A stretch of 40,760 bases of DNA from assembly GCA_020721205.1 (NCBI GenBank), contig DYNF01000031.1, positions 1-40,760 of the forward strand. Reading direction: 5' to 3'. Under the pieces are notes generated by a model that did no database searches, was not told the origin of the DNA, and saw nothing but the letters and a program-made list of their open reading frames with translations. This document shows positions 1 to 7,491 of this stretch, piece after piece; position 1 is the stretch's first letter; each line of letters begins with the position of its first letter. Position numbers and translations under genes: made by a program. Origin of the DNA: Prochloron sp. SulCav_FS08_3_32_3330. GTDB taxonomy: Bacteria > Cyanobacteriota > Cyanobacteriia > Cyanobacteriales > DYNF01.

Positions 1-54
1 CTGACTATTCAGAATCCCCCGTTACAGCGTCAGCTTAACGGGGGAGTATGTCAA
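1..54 (+). mobile_element. Right end of an IS200/IS605-type element (omega-RNA 3' scaffold)
   Basis: Bases 16-24 (CCCCCGTTA) pair with 36-44 (TAACGGGGG), with AGC/GCT extending the stem inward, and the sequence then runs into GGGAGTATGTCAA. The intact IS605-type element at 24-26 kb ends the same way: AGAATCCCC, a GTTA..TAAC hairpin, GGGAGTGTCAA. In this family the right end follows tnpB, doubles as the omega-RNA scaffold and is cut at a short motif such as TCAA. The matching tnpB would lie to the left, outside the window. The first bases after TCAA would act as the RNA guide. I infer the element; only its end is visible. Confidence 0.7.
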
Positions 55-96
55 GTGAATGTGATATTATTATCATATCAAAAAAAGAGGGCAACT

Positions 97-873
97 ATGA
101 TAATAAAAAAGAGAAAACATATTCAGTTTAATGAAACTGATCATACCTATACAAATCTCCTAACGAAAGAAGATTATCCTTCTGTAACTAAATTTATTGG
201 AAGATTTCACAAGAAATTTGATGCGGATATTGTAGCAACTCATTTAATTGAGAATATTCCGAAATATAGACAGAGATTTAGAAATGTAGAAAAACAAGAA
301 GCAATCTTAATTTTAAAAAAGGAATGGGATAAACGCAGAGACATTGGGACGTTTATTCATGGGATTTTAGAGAAACACATAAAACAAGAATCTGTCTTTG
401 ATGAAAACAGATCAAAGAATTATAACAATCGGATTCTTCAATTAATTAATGCTTATGATAGCTTAAGGATAAAAGATAAATATCCTAATTATGAACATCA
501 TCCCGAAATGATCGTTTATAACGATGAGTTTAAATTGGCGGGTCAGGCTGATTTAATTCTCTTAAATCATGAGAAAAAATCAATTAGGATTTTTGATCAT
601 AAAACAAATCAAAAAGGCATTACTTATCGGGCTTTCGGGAATGAAAAAATGTATCCGCCAATAAATGATTTACCTGATTGCAATTATATTCATTACGGTT
701 TACAGTTATCTTTATATGCGTATTTTCTTGAAAAAGAGTTCGGATATGAATGTAGTGAATTATCTTTAATATGGGTGGATACAAATAATCCATATTCTGT
801 TAATCTTGAGGTAATCAATCTTGATTATCAAATAGATGAAATTAAAGAATTACTGTTATTCTCAAAAAAATAA
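97..873 (+). CDS. RecB-like PD-(D/E)XK nuclease, phage early gene
   Basis: A 258-residue protein with the layout of RecB/Cas4-type single-domain nucleases. His88 lies in a GTFIHGILE helix, Asp152 in GQADLIL, Asp167-His-Lys169 form the DxK catalytic motif, and Gln203xxxTyr207 is the QxxxY motif typical of RecB-family exonucleases. All active-site positions are present, so it is probably active in phage DNA processing or recombination. An upstream in-frame GTG at 55 would add 14 residues, but the ATG at 97 has AAAGAGGG five bases before it and places the start outside the IS end. It is followed after 3 bp by the ASCH gene on the same strand, suggesting one operon. The exact substrate cannot be read from sequence. 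Confidence 0.8.
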   Translation: MIIKKRKHIQFNETDHTYTNLLTKEDYPSVTKFIGRFHKKFDADIVATHLIENIPKYRQRFRNVEKQEAILILKKEWDKRRDIGTFIHGILEKHIKQESVFDENRSKNYNNRILQLINAYDSLRIKDKYPNYEHHPEMIVYNDEFKLAGQADLILLNHEKKSIRIFDHKTNQKGITYRAFGNEKMYPPINDLPDCNYIHYGLQLSLYAYFLEKEFGYECSELSLIWVDTNNPYSVNLEVINLDYQIDEIKELLLFSKK

Positions 874-876
874 ATT

Positions 877-1335
877 ATGAATTACAAAGCTATTTCTATT
901 CACCAACCTCACGCTCAATTAATTGTGGAGGGCATCAAACATTTTGAAACAAGACCAAGAAACTGTAATTATCGTGGGGAGGTAATCATCTGTTCTACGA
1001 TTAAACCTTCTACTCGTCAACAACAATTGTTTACCAAAAGAGTAGAGGAGTTAAATAAAGAATTTGGGTTTAATCTTGACTATAAATCTTTATCTTTTGG
1101 TTGTATAATTGGACTTGTTAAAATAGTTGATTGTACAAAAATGACTCCTGATTTTATCGCTTCTCAATCTCCTCAAGAATTGGCTTGTGGAAATTGGTAT
1201 AAAGGGCTATATGCTATCAGATTAGAAGTAATTAAAAAACTTATTCCCATGCGTGTGAAAGGTCAACAAGGAGTGCCTTTTAATTTGAATTTAGCGTTTG
1301 ATTTAACGGATGACCAATATCACTTAGGAGTTTAA
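877..1335 (+). CDS. ASCH domain protein
   Basis: A 152-residue protein opening with AISIHQPHAQLIVEGIKHFE (residues 5-24) and continuing with TRP, YRGEVIICS (33-41) and later FGCIIGLVKI. This is the ASCH (ASC-1 homology) beta-barrel pattern: a QPxA helix start, G.K..E.R, then YRG..I. ASCH domains are PUA-like folds thought to bind RNA or modified nucleotides, and short stand-alone versions are frequent in phages. The start follows the nuclease stop by 3 bp without a clear Shine-Dalgarno, so translational coupling is likely. The ligand is unknown. Confidence 0.8.
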   Translation: MNYKAISIHQPHAQLIVEGIKHFETRPRNCNYRGEVIICSTIKPSTRQQQLFTKRVEELNKEFGFNLDYKSLSFGCIIGLVKIVDCTKMTPDFIASQSPQELACGNWYKGLYAIRLEVIKKLIPMRVKGQQGVPFNLNLAFDLTDDQYHLGV

Positions 1336-1337
1336 TT

Positions 1338-1571
1338 ATGTGGATAGAAAATGAGTTAAAAAATTTAATAAATCTTGATCATTTAGTGTCAATCGAATCG
1401 GCTAAACTTGATGAAGAATATTACATCCTTGGTTTTTTACCAGTTCGGTCTAAACAAGATCCCGATATGTTTGAAAGTTTAATATTATGTTCTTGCGAAA
1501 CAGAGGAACAATTAGAAACAGCAATGGCACAAATTAAATTAAAAACTAAAGTAGGGAGAATTATTTTTTAA
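1338..1571 (+). CDS. Small hypothetical phage protein
   Basis: A 77-residue protein, acidic in the middle (TEEQLETA) and basic at the end, with no motif I recognise. TAGGAG at 1326-1331 is a good ribosome binding site for the ATG at 1338. The stop overlaps the next start (TAATG), so it belongs to the early operon with the nuclease and ASCH genes. Function unknown. Confidence 0.6.
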   Translation: MWIENELKNLINLDHLVSIESAKLDEEYYILGFLPVRSKQDPDMFESLILCSCETEEQLETAMAQIKLKTKVGRIIF

Positions 1572-1786
1572 TGGATATTGCAAAACTTAAAAGATTAGCC
1601 AATACTTCCAAATGGAGAGGGGAATGGTTTGTCAATAAGGAAACAAAAGCTCTCTATTTTCTTCATATTGCTGATAGTCATTTACAAGACGAAAATGGGG
1701 ATTATGTTGTGGGGCATCACCATTTACATAATTTGATATCCGTTAAAGATTATCTAAAAAATCATGAGATACCGATTAAAGGTTAA
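1571..1786 (+). CDS. Small hypothetical phage protein
   Basis: A 71-residue protein of mixed charge. It contains DYVVGHHHLHNL, a run of histidines that could bind metal, but no family is recognised. Its ATG overlaps the previous stop, with AGGGAG about 12 bases upstream. It overlaps the next small gene by 23 bp in another frame. Function unknown. Confidence 0.55.
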   Translation: MDIAKLKRLANTSKWRGEWFVNKETKALYFLHIADSHLQDENGDYVVGHHHLHNLISVKDYLKNHEIPIKG

Positions 1787-1925
1787 CAATCAATATATTA
1801 AGTATGATGGAAAATTAACGAGAGATAAGAATAAATCTCATATCCATCATACTTGGCAAAAAGCGATAATTTATCGGGATTATTATCGTGATAAATATTC
1901 TTCTGTAAGAATAGAATCTTTTTAA
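1764..1925 (+). CDS. Very small basic protein, overlapping gene
   Basis: A 53-codon frame starting MRYRLKVNNQYIKY and ending YSSVRIESF. It is rich in Tyr, Arg and Lys (WQKAIIYRDYYRDKY) and codes through what would otherwise be a gap between two genes. It overlaps the previous gene by 23 bp, normal for this tightly packed operon, but has no clear ribosome binding site. Its DNA also contains an inverted repeat (AGTATGATGG at 1801-1810 with its complement at 1844-1853), so structure may limit or regulate translation. Function unknown; it could be non-coding. Confidence 0.4.
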   Translation: MRYRLKVNNQYIKYDGKLTRDKNKSHIHHTWQKAIIYRDYYRDKYSSVRIESF

Positions 1926-1952
1926 ATTAATCAATCTTAAGGAAATTTAATC

Positions 1953-2387
1953 ATGGGCGAAGCTAAAAGACGGAAACAACTTGATCCTAATTTTGGGAAA
2001 CCAAGAAATTTTAATGAATCAAAAAAATGTGAAAAGTCAATTATTGACAATGATAGATTAATTAATTTTGGAGATTTGTGTTTGCCTTTCTTTGAAAAAC
2101 ATGGAAAAGGGGCTTTTATTAATACCCCTTGCAAACCTTTTATGTATGCAACAAAAGAGATGTTTGATTCCAACATACATCTGGAGATAATAAATACAAA
2201 TGATTACTCTAAAAATGTTTTGATTTGTGAATTTTTGGACGATACTAATGTAGTGATGATGTCTTTTCCAATAAATGAATGTCCTTTTCATGTTGGCGGG
2301 AAGTTAAAGTATTTGCAATTATTAATTGACAATTCTGAAATTCATTTGACTACCAATTTTATGAAAAACACATTTATTAATAAATAA
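1953..2387 (+). CDS. Hypothetical protein with MGEAKRRKQLDPNFGK start
   Basis: A 144-residue protein. The basic N-terminus MGEAKRRKQLDPNFGKP is a stretch I associate with assorted hypothetical proteins of cyanobacteria and their phages. The rest has alternating hydrophobic strands and no catalytic motif I recognise. TAAGGAAA lies 8-14 bases before the ATG. It stands between the small early genes and the dCTP-deaminase-like gene on the same strand. Function unknown. Confidence 0.6.
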   Translation: MGEAKRRKQLDPNFGKPRNFNESKKCEKSIIDNDRLINFGDLCLPFFEKHGKGAFINTPCKPFMYATKEMFDSNIHLEIINTNDYSKNVLICEFLDDTNVVMMSFPINECPFHVGGKLKYLQLLIDNSEIHLTTNFMKNTFINK

Positions 2388-2408
2388 GGAAATATTAGAG
2401 GTGATAAA

Positions 2409-3017
2409 ATGGTTTTAAATGATAAATGGATAATCGAAAATGGTCAGAAAGGATTAGTAATTCCCTTTGATAAGGAGTTAGTTAATCCTACTTCCTTAGA
2501 TATTAGAATTGGGTACAAAATGTTACTCATGGAAGTAAACAATAATGACCATTATCTTGATGACTTAAATGATATTAAGTTTAATCAATTTTCATTGATT
2601 GAAAAGGATTTATTAGATGATAGAGTGGCTAAATTTAATAATAGAGTTGGTTGGAAAGAAATTAATTTAACTCGCACTTCCGAAGTACGTCCTTATTGGT
2701 TATTTCCTGATGCTAAAATATTAATAGAAAGCCTTGAAACTTTTTATTTTCCTGATAATATTTGTGGACAATTTAGATTGAAGTCGAGTCGGGGTAGAGA
2801 ATTTTATGAACACCTCGAAGCGGGTTGGTGTGATAGTGGTTGGCACGGGTCTAAGTTAACTATGGAAATTGAGAACAGAAGTCTTAAAATATTACCTGTT
2901 TATAAAGGATTAAGAATGGGTCAGATAATCTTTTTTGAGACAGAAACCCCTCTGGTTTCCTATAAGATTACAGGCAGGTATAATAATGATAATTCTGTAC
3001 AAATTAGTCGAGGTTGA
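2409..3017 (+). CDS. dCTP deaminase / dUTPase-like protein
   Basis: A 202-residue protein with the trimeric dCTP deaminase/dUTPase signature. SLDIRIG is at 29-35, LKSSRGR at 124-130, AGWCDSGWHG at 138-147, LTMEIENRS at 150-158 and GLRMGQI at 167-173. In dCTP deaminases the acid in the TLE-type strand (here Glu153 or Glu155) is catalytic and the SS(x)R motif binds phosphates. Dcd-type enzymes feed dUTP to thymidylate synthesis, and phages often carry one to balance their nucleotide pool. AGAGGTGAT sits 5-13 bases before the ATG. The stretch at residues 45-80 looks like a lineage insertion. Deamination versus dUTP hydrolysis is not settled by sequence alone. Confidence 0.8.
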   Translation: MVLNDKWIIENGQKGLVIPFDKELVNPTSLDIRIGYKMLLMEVNNNDHYLDDLNDIKFNQFSLIEKDLLDDRVAKFNNRVGWKEINLTRTSEVRPYWLFPDAKILIESLETFYFPDNICGQFRLKSSRGREFYEHLEAGWCDSGWHGSKLTMEIENRSLKILPVYKGLRMGQIIFFETETPLVSYKITGRYNNDNSVQISRG

Positions 3018-3021
3018 TATT

Positions 3022-3255
3022 ATGGAAAATCAAATTATTAAAGGTGTAGTTATGATCCAATTAAGATTAGAGTGGGATGAACTTTACCCTTATTATGAAT
3101 TACAACAAAAGATCAACACATCAGATGAGGATTTTTTAGTTACTTTAACTACTGAAGAATATCACGATTATCAAAAAACTGTACAAAACTTTTTTTCATG
3201 GCAAAATAAGTTAAGAGAACTCAAAGAAAACCATATCAAAAAGAGAAAAATTTAA
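3022..3255 (+). CDS. Small hypothetical phage protein
   Basis: A 77-residue protein, MENQIIKGVVMIQLRL onward, with a charged helical C-terminus (NKLRELKENHIKKRKI). A longer frame starting at 2935 lies inside the preceding gene and has no ribosome binding site. GAGG at 3010-3013 fits the ATG at 3022, and a second in-frame ATG at 3052 is also possible. It is the last gene before the promoter of the HU gene. Function unknown. Confidence 0.5.
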   Translation: MENQIIKGVVMIQLRLEWDELYPYYELQQKINTSDEDFLVTLTTEEYHDYQKTVQNFFSWQNKLRELKENHIKKRKI

Positions 3256-3308
3256 CTATTCTCTGAAGGCGTTTGATTTTACCTAAATTAATTCATCTCG
3301 AAAAGCTC

Positions 3309-3336
3309 TTGACAATAAAGGGTTTTGTGATAGATT
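3309..3336 (+). promoter_or_regulatory. Sigma-70-type promoter upstream of HU gene
   Basis: TTGACA (3309-3314), a 16-bp spacer, then TAGATT (3331-3336), about 40 bp before the HU start. It lies in the only gap of any size (about 120 bp) between the early genes, which supports a separate transcription unit for HU and the gene after it. Confidence 0.5.
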
Positions 3337-3375
3337 AAATATTAATAAACACTAAACATAAAAGAGTACCTAAAA

Positions 3376-3657
3376 ATGAATAAAGCTGATTTTGTTACAA
3401 CAATTTCGAGAAAAACTAAGTACACGAAGAAAGAAATTAATGAGTTGGTAAATCTTTTTTTGGATACTATAGTCGAAGGTGTTAAAAAAGACGAAAAAGT
3501 GGTTTTTTGTGGTTTTGGCACTTTTGAAAAGAGAGAAAGAAAAGCTAGAAAAGGTCGAAATATTCAGACGGGGGAGGAATTACATATTCCTGCTTGTGTA
3601 ATTCCTTATTTTTCTGCGGGGGCATCATTTAAAAAGGAGATTGTAAAGAATGATTGA
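3376..3657 (+). CDS. HU/IHF-family DNA-binding protein
   Basis: A 93-residue protein of standard HU length. It has the N-terminal helix pair (MNKADFVTTISRKTKYTKKE), GFGTFEKRERKARKGRN (46-62) and QTGEELHIPA (64-73), and ends with a PYFSAGASFKKE strand-helix. The beta-arm residues and the proline that intercalates into bent DNA (IPA) are present. HU dimers bend and compact DNA, and phage copies may serve DNA packaging, replication or regulation. It has its own promoter and overlaps the next gene by 8 bp. The host presumably has its own chromosomal HU. Confidence 0.93.
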   Translation: MNKADFVTTISRKTKYTKKEINELVNLFLDTIVEGVKKDEKVVFCGFGTFEKRERKARKGRNIQTGEELHIPACVIPYFSAGASFKKEIVKND

Positions 3658-3919
3658 AGTTCTGACGGGGATGTGTTTTTCTGATTTCCCAACGGTCAAA
3701 AAGTGGTTAAAAAATCAAGGAATAACACTAATAGAAACAGAATTTACCTGCATTTGTAAAAATCCTAATCATAATATAACTGTCGGTTTTGATTGGGAAT
3801 CACTGGATTATTACACAAGGGGAACTCAATTACAAATGGTACTTTTTGGTGGCTATCATTTTTTTGATCTAACATCTTCAATTCAATCAAACTATAAACA
3901 ATTTAAAGTTAGGGGATGA
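3650..3919 (+). CDS. Hypothetical protein downstream of HU
   Basis: An 89-residue protein. It contains FTCICKNPNHNITVGFDW, where two cysteines and a histidine could bind zinc, and a hydrophobic C-terminal half. AAGGAG at 3632-3637 lies upstream of the ATG, inside the HU gene, so the two are probably co-translated. It is followed by a strong terminator hairpin on the plus strand. No family is recognised. Confidence 0.55.
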   Translation: MIEVLTGMCFSDFPTVKKWLKNQGITLIETEFTCICKNPNHNITVGFDWESLDYYTRGTQLQMVLFGGYHFFDLTSSIQSNYKQFKVRG

Positions 3920-4037
3920 TATTTTTCTTCTCAAAAATGTAACCACATTTACAACAATGATAAACCTGAAAGATAGAGCAATACTCTATCTTTTTTTCTT
4001 TGCATTTTGGACATTTTTTAGGTTTGATTTTTTTCAT
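3909..4037 (-). CDS. Zinc-ribbon mini-protein coupled to terminase
   Basis: A 42-residue frame on the minus strand. It starts MKKIKPKKCPKCKEKK, continues with VYHCCKCGYIFEKK and ends NIIP. CPKC (9-12) and CCKCGY form a four-cysteine zinc ribbon. Its ATG overlaps the terminase stop as ATGA, the usual sign of translational coupling, and its end overlaps the convergent plus-strand gene by 11 bp. It may help the terminase or act as a small regulator; this is inferred only from position. It is short but its composition and coupling argue that it is real. Confidence 0.6.
   Translation of the reverse strand: MKKIKPKKCPKCKEKKIEYCSIFQVYHCCKCGYIFEKKNIIP
3969..3997 (+). terminator. Rho-independent terminator of the HU operon
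   Basis: AAAGATAGAG (3969-3978), loop CAATA, CTCTATCTTT (3984-3993) and then further T residues. The T-run is on the plus strand, so it ends the HU transcript. The hairpin lies inside the convergent zinc-ribbon reading frame. Confidence 0.8.
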
Positions 4038-5446
4038 AAAGTCGAAAAATCTGGTAAGTAAATTGGACGATTATTCTGACAACTTGCCCACCACATTAAA
4101 CATCCGGCAACGGCACTGTCCCCATGTCTGAACCCTCCATCAATTCCTCTGATACGTTTGTCAGGAATTTTGACTTTCCCTTTCTCGTATATCACCATCC
4201 GATGATCCGCTAAAATATCACTATTTTTAGGTAATCTGATATTTTTATCTTCCATACTAGCTTTATATTTTGGGAAAGCCTCTTGATACCATTTTTCTGT
4301 AATTTGAACTTCACTGATTTTACCACGATACCGATCGCCCATAACTTCTGCGATATAATGTCCGTTTCCCCTCGCATCAATCGCTCCGCCCTGAAAATGA
4401 GGTAAAAAGTCACAAATAAAAAATAATATTTGTTCTTGTTGTTTGAAGGGGATATTTCTCATTTCTAAAGTTAAGAATGTTTCCCTAACTAAATTTTGTT
4501 TTTCCCTTGATATCATTAATACGGATAAATCCCCACTACGAGCAAAATCAAACCCCATATAACAATGCTCTGTGACCCCTTCTAGTAAAGGTAATATCGT
4601 GTCCTTAAGCCAATCTAAACATTGCTGATATCGTACCGTATCAGGCAATAAAGCAAAGTCAGAGGTAAGGGAATATCGAACTACTGGTAAATCAATCATT
4701 ACAGATTCAATTACCATTCTTGAAAAGTAAGACCCGCCACTATGACGGGGGATGCAGAATAACTCCTCATCTGCACCATCTCCATAAAATTTTACTAAGT
4801 CGTTTCTCCATATCGTCTCTTTTTCATGTGTATATTCCTGATTTGTTGATAAGCATATTCGTTTGTATAAACCATCTTGAAGGGCATTGTCTAGGGGAAT
4901 CGTATGTAATGAGTAAGGAAGTTTTCCTGCGGTAATATCTATGATCAGTTCATTGAAACTGGATTCATTCCCATTGTGAGATGATATCACTACTACTTTT
5001 CCCCCCCACATTAAGAATGCGTTGGCGGATTTTAATAACTCTGGTAGATCCTCATGGAATGCGGCTTCATCAATAATTGCCTTTCCCTGTCTTCCTCGTA
5101 GATTAGAAGGTCTTGAGGATAAAGCTAATATTTTAAATCCACTGCTAAACCGGATTTTAAAAGTTAATATATCTTTTTTCTCATCATCAAATATTTCCTG
5201 TTCAATTTCTGAAGCCACTAATTGATAGTTTTTTGCCCAAAATGCACAGTCTTCAATAAACTCCTCCGCCATGTCTTTGTTATATCCCACATAAAAAATA
5301 TCCATCCCTTTTGATGATGAAGCGGTAAGGGCTGAATCTGCCGCTTCACACCACGACAAACCAATCCGACGAGATTTAACACAAACTTTAATGGGGGATT
5401 TATCGCCGATCCATCTTTGTTGATATGGTAGCAATACTGCATTCAT
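4034..5446 (-). CDS. Phage terminase large subunit, Mu gp28-like
   Basis: A 470-residue packaging motor subunit. The ATPase part shows a Walker A-type KSRRIGLSW (24-32), Walker B AIIDEAAF (123-130) and coupling motif VVVISSHNG (151-159). The nuclease part shows MGFDFARSGD (297-306, Asp300), AIDARGNG (355-362) and a later GFRHGDSAVA stretch, giving the acidic cluster that cuts concatemers. The PYQQRWI opening and KSRRIGLSW motif resemble the Mu/FluMu gp28 group. It reads away from the portal gene, an unusual arrangement since terL and portal are normally co-directional. The reading frame is intact. No small terminase is evident. Confidence 0.88.
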   Translation of the reverse strand: MNAVLLPYQQRWIGDKSPIKVCVKSRRIGLSWCEAADSALTASSSKGMDIFYVGYNKDMAEEFIEDCAFWAKNYQLVASEIEQEIFDDEKKDILTFKIRFSSGFKILALSSRPSNLRGRQGKAIIDEAAFHEDLPELLKSANAFLMWGGKVVVISSHNGNESSFNELIIDITAGKLPYSLHTIPLDNALQDGLYKRICLSTNQEYTHEKETIWRNDLVKFYGDGADEELFCIPRHSGGSYFSRMVIESVMIDLPVVRYSLTSDFALLPDTVRYQQCLDWLKDTILPLLEGVTEHCYMGFDFARSGDLSVLMISREKQNLVRETFLTLEMRNIPFKQQEQILFFICDFLPHFQGGAIDARGNGHYIAEVMGDRYRGKISEVQITEKWYQEAFPKYKASMEDKNIRLPKNSDILADHRMVIYEKGKVKIPDKRIRGIDGGFRHGDSAVAGCLMWWASCQNNRPIYLPDFSTL

Positions 5447-5487
5447 AATTTATAATCTTAGTATTAATGTATTATTATTTTAATTAT
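5447..5487. promoter_or_regulatory. Divergent start region between terminase and portal
   Basis: A 41-bp AT-only stretch between two divergent starts. It holds TATAAT at 5451-5456 on the plus strand and TATAAA-like sequence on the minus strand. Any -35 boxes would lie inside the coding regions. Neither gene has a clear Shine-Dalgarno. This is the only room for a bidirectional promoter here. Confidence 0.3.
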
Positions 5488-6744
5488 ATGGCAATTAAAG
5501 AAACAAATTTTTTGACAAGGCTCTGGAATAATATTGTTAGTTCTATTCCCATTATCGGACGGCAAAGATCTATTACAACCTATAATTATCTTGATGATAC
5601 CACTGCGATCGGGCGGGAATATGATTTAGAAATATCGGAATATCCGATACGAAATCAGGAAAAAGCTTATAAATTGATTGAAATGTGGGAATATTGCCCT
5701 GAAGTTGCTAGTGCTATTGAAATCATTACTAATGATGTTTTTTCTAGCGATGATGGAGATGATCAGGGATTTAGTATTGGAGAATTTCTTAACGATGATA
5801 TTACTAAAATTGATCCTAAAATCAAATTAATCTTAGATAATTTAATCGAAAGATTAATCGGTGGTTTAGAGTTAGAAAGAGCAGTAGAAAGAATGCTAAT
5901 TTATGGGGATGCTTTTGCTAGTTTGGGGATTAATTTTCCTACAAATAAAATAGAAAAATTATTGTTTTTGCCTACATGGGAAATATTTAGAGTTGAGGAT
6001 AATTTTGGAAATTTAATTAGATTTGAACAAAGGCGATACTTGGCAAATAGTTTTGAGAATAAATATAATAATCAATCTCAAAATATTAAGCAAGGGGAAG
6101 CAATTATGTACCATCCATTGCAAATGATTCATTGGCGATTCAGGCAAAAAACTCTTTATGGGAGAAGTCTTTTTTTTGAATCAATTAGTGACTGGAATTA
6201 TTTAAAAGAAGCTACCGATGATTTAGCTTTTGCTTCTCGTAGTGTGGGAGTCAATCCTAATATTCATATAATGCCGGATTGCACTGATGAGGATTATCGA
6301 AAAGCTTATAAATTAGCTTATGAAGAAAAGAAAAAAACAGGGATGGTAACGGATTTTTATTTGATGTCAGGAGCGGATATTAAAAAGTTAAGTAGCACGA
6401 ATCCTGATATTAAAGCATTATCTGATACTGTTTTGATGTGGAGAACTAGAATTGTTATGAAATCCCATGTCCCCCCTTGGTTAATGGGATTGCCCACTAT
6501 TGGAGCGAGAGATATAGCTGGTCAACCTGCTTTAGCTTATGCAAGATTTATTAATAAAGTTAGAATGAATTTAGTCCAAGGGATTAGACAAATTTGTGAT
6601 TTAGAATTAGCATTAAATGATATTCCTAAAAATGAATGGAATTATAAAATAATTTTCCCTAAAATTGCTACTAATCCATACGGGAATAATGCTATTATTG
6701 ATGATGAATCTAGCAATAATAATATTGAAGATTTAGAAGAATAA
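5488..6744 (+). CDS. Phage portal protein
   Basis: About 418 residues from the ATG at 5488; an ATG at 5467 would add a hydrophobic MYYYFNY that is probably not translated. It has the portal pattern: KAYKLIEMWEYCPEVASAIE early on, ERMLIYGDAFASLGIN, MYHPLQMIHWRFRQK.LYGRSLF, then MWRTRIVMKSHVPPWLMGLP and a C-terminal helical part. This is closest in style to T4 gp20/large-phage portals with the conserved H.R and YG.S elements. Twelve copies form the ring through which DNA enters the head. The acidic tail (DDESSNNNIEDLEE) is usual. The frame is intact. Confidence 0.82.
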   Translation: MAIKETNFLTRLWNNIVSSIPIIGRQRSITTYNYLDDTTAIGREYDLEISEYPIRNQEKAYKLIEMWEYCPEVASAIEIITNDVFSSDDGDDQGFSIGEFLNDDITKIDPKIKLILDNLIERLIGGLELERAVERMLIYGDAFASLGINFPTNKIEKLLFLPTWEIFRVEDNFGNLIRFEQRRYLANSFENKYNNQSQNIKQGEAIMYHPLQMIHWRFRQKTLYGRSLFFESISDWNYLKEATDDLAFASRSVGVNPNIHIMPDCTDEDYRKAYKLAYEEKKKTGMVTDFYLMSGADIKKLSSTNPDIKALSDTVLMWRTRIVMKSHVPPWLMGLPTIGARDIAGQPALAYARFINKVRMNLVQGIRQICDLELALNDIPKNEWNYKIIFPKIATNPYGNNAIIDDESSNNNIEDLEE

Positions 6745-6749
6745 ACTTA

Positions 6750-6763
6750 TGCAAAATTTTGCA
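6750..6763. repeat. Palindrome TGCAAAATTTTGCA, copy 1
   Basis: A perfect 14-bp palindrome in the 31-bp gap between the portal gene and the next gene. It is followed by GGATT, so the match to copy 2 at 9196 extends to TGCAAAATTTTGCARGATT. A possible operator. Confidence 0.5.
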
Positions 6764-6775
6764 GGATTGTAAATT

Positions 6776-7090
6776 ATGCCTGAAGTAAAAACGTCTACCT
6801 CATTACCCAAAAATATTACTTTTGGGATTGAAGATTTAAAGTATTTTCAAGAGAAAAAATTGTTAAGCAAAGCTCAAATTTGCTTACTTGCTCTTTATCT
6901 TTCTTACGGAACTTTTGAAATATGTTTAAGTCCTCATCAAATTGATTATTTTTTAGAAGAATGGGGACTCAAACATTCAGAATTGATGAATGTTATTGCG
7001 AAGTTAGAAGCTAAAGAAGTTGTCATGCTTGATCATGAATCTCAATTATTTAGATTATTACCTATATTAGAGGATACAAATGATGGATAA
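6776..7090 (+). CDS. Hypothetical protein, possible winged-helix
   Basis: A 104-residue protein of predicted helices (SKAQICLLALYLSYG, SPHQIDYFLEEWGLKHSELMNVIAKLEAKEVVML). The helix order and the ending, two short strands after a long helix, resemble a winged helix-turn-helix, but this is a fold guess only. It directly follows the portal gene and palindrome copy 1. AGGAT lies just before the start. Function unknown. Confidence 0.55.
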   Translation: MPEVKTSTSLPKNITFGIEDLKYFQEKKLLSKAQICLLALYLSYGTFEICLSPHQIDYFLEEWGLKHSELMNVIAKLEAKEVVMLDHESQLFRLLPILEDTNDG

Positions 7091-7334
7091 AATAGAAGCT
7101 AAATTTGTAGGAAAAAGACTTTATCTTTCAGTTATTAAATGTGAACAAAGGTTTCTAAACATTTGTATTATTGACGAGATTAATTCTCCAAATCCATTGA
7201 TTATGATCCCCGGAAGGTTAGGTTTTTCTTTCTTGAAAAGGGTTCATCAAAAAATTGATTATATCGTTTCCCATAATTACCCTTTACCTAATGAAAAAAT
7301 AATCGAAATTATTACTAATGATTTATTTCCCTAA
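7080..7334 (+). CDS. Small hypothetical phage protein
   Basis: An 84-residue protein with two start options (ATG at 7080 or 7083), both preceded by AGAGGAT. It overlaps the previous gene by 11 bp. Mostly beta-type hydrophobic pattern (KRLYLSVIKCEQRFLNICII). No family recognised. The tight overlap places it in the portal operon. Confidence 0.55.
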   Translation: MMDKIEAKFVGKRLYLSVIKCEQRFLNICIIDEINSPNPLIMIPGRLGFSFLKRVHQKIDYIVSHNYPLPNEKIIEIITNDLFP

Positions 7335-7491
7335 TCAATTATTATCTCCCATTGAGGATTTATTATTATTTTCCGAGATTACCCCAGAATCAATAGCAGA
7401 TGCAATATTAGAATGGGAAAACAATCCCCCTGATATAGATTTTAAGTCTATTTTACAAGCAGAATCTGAGGAGGATAATGAAGAAGTTTAA
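7318..7491 (+). CDS. Small acidic hypothetical protein
   Basis: A 57-residue frame, MIYFPNQLLSPIEDLL to AESEEDNEEV, strongly acidic (EITPESIADAILEWENN). It overlaps the genes on both sides (17 bp and 14 bp), fills an apparent gap exactly and ends just after the start of the next gene. The composition resembles small chaperone or adaptor proteins of phage head/tail regions, but no family is recognised. Confidence 0.5.
   Translation: MIYFPNQLLSPIEDLLLFSEITPESIADAILEWENNPPDIDFKSILQAESEEDNEEV

Noticed and set aside
1937-2291. Minus-strand frames opposite the 144-residue hypothetical gene
   Set aside because: Two overlapping shadows with no start signal; the plus-strand gene has a good ribosome binding site and fits the operon.
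4720-5225. Plus-strand open frames inside the terminase region
   Set aside because: They are antisense shadows of the terminase gene with no ribosome binding site or family likeness.
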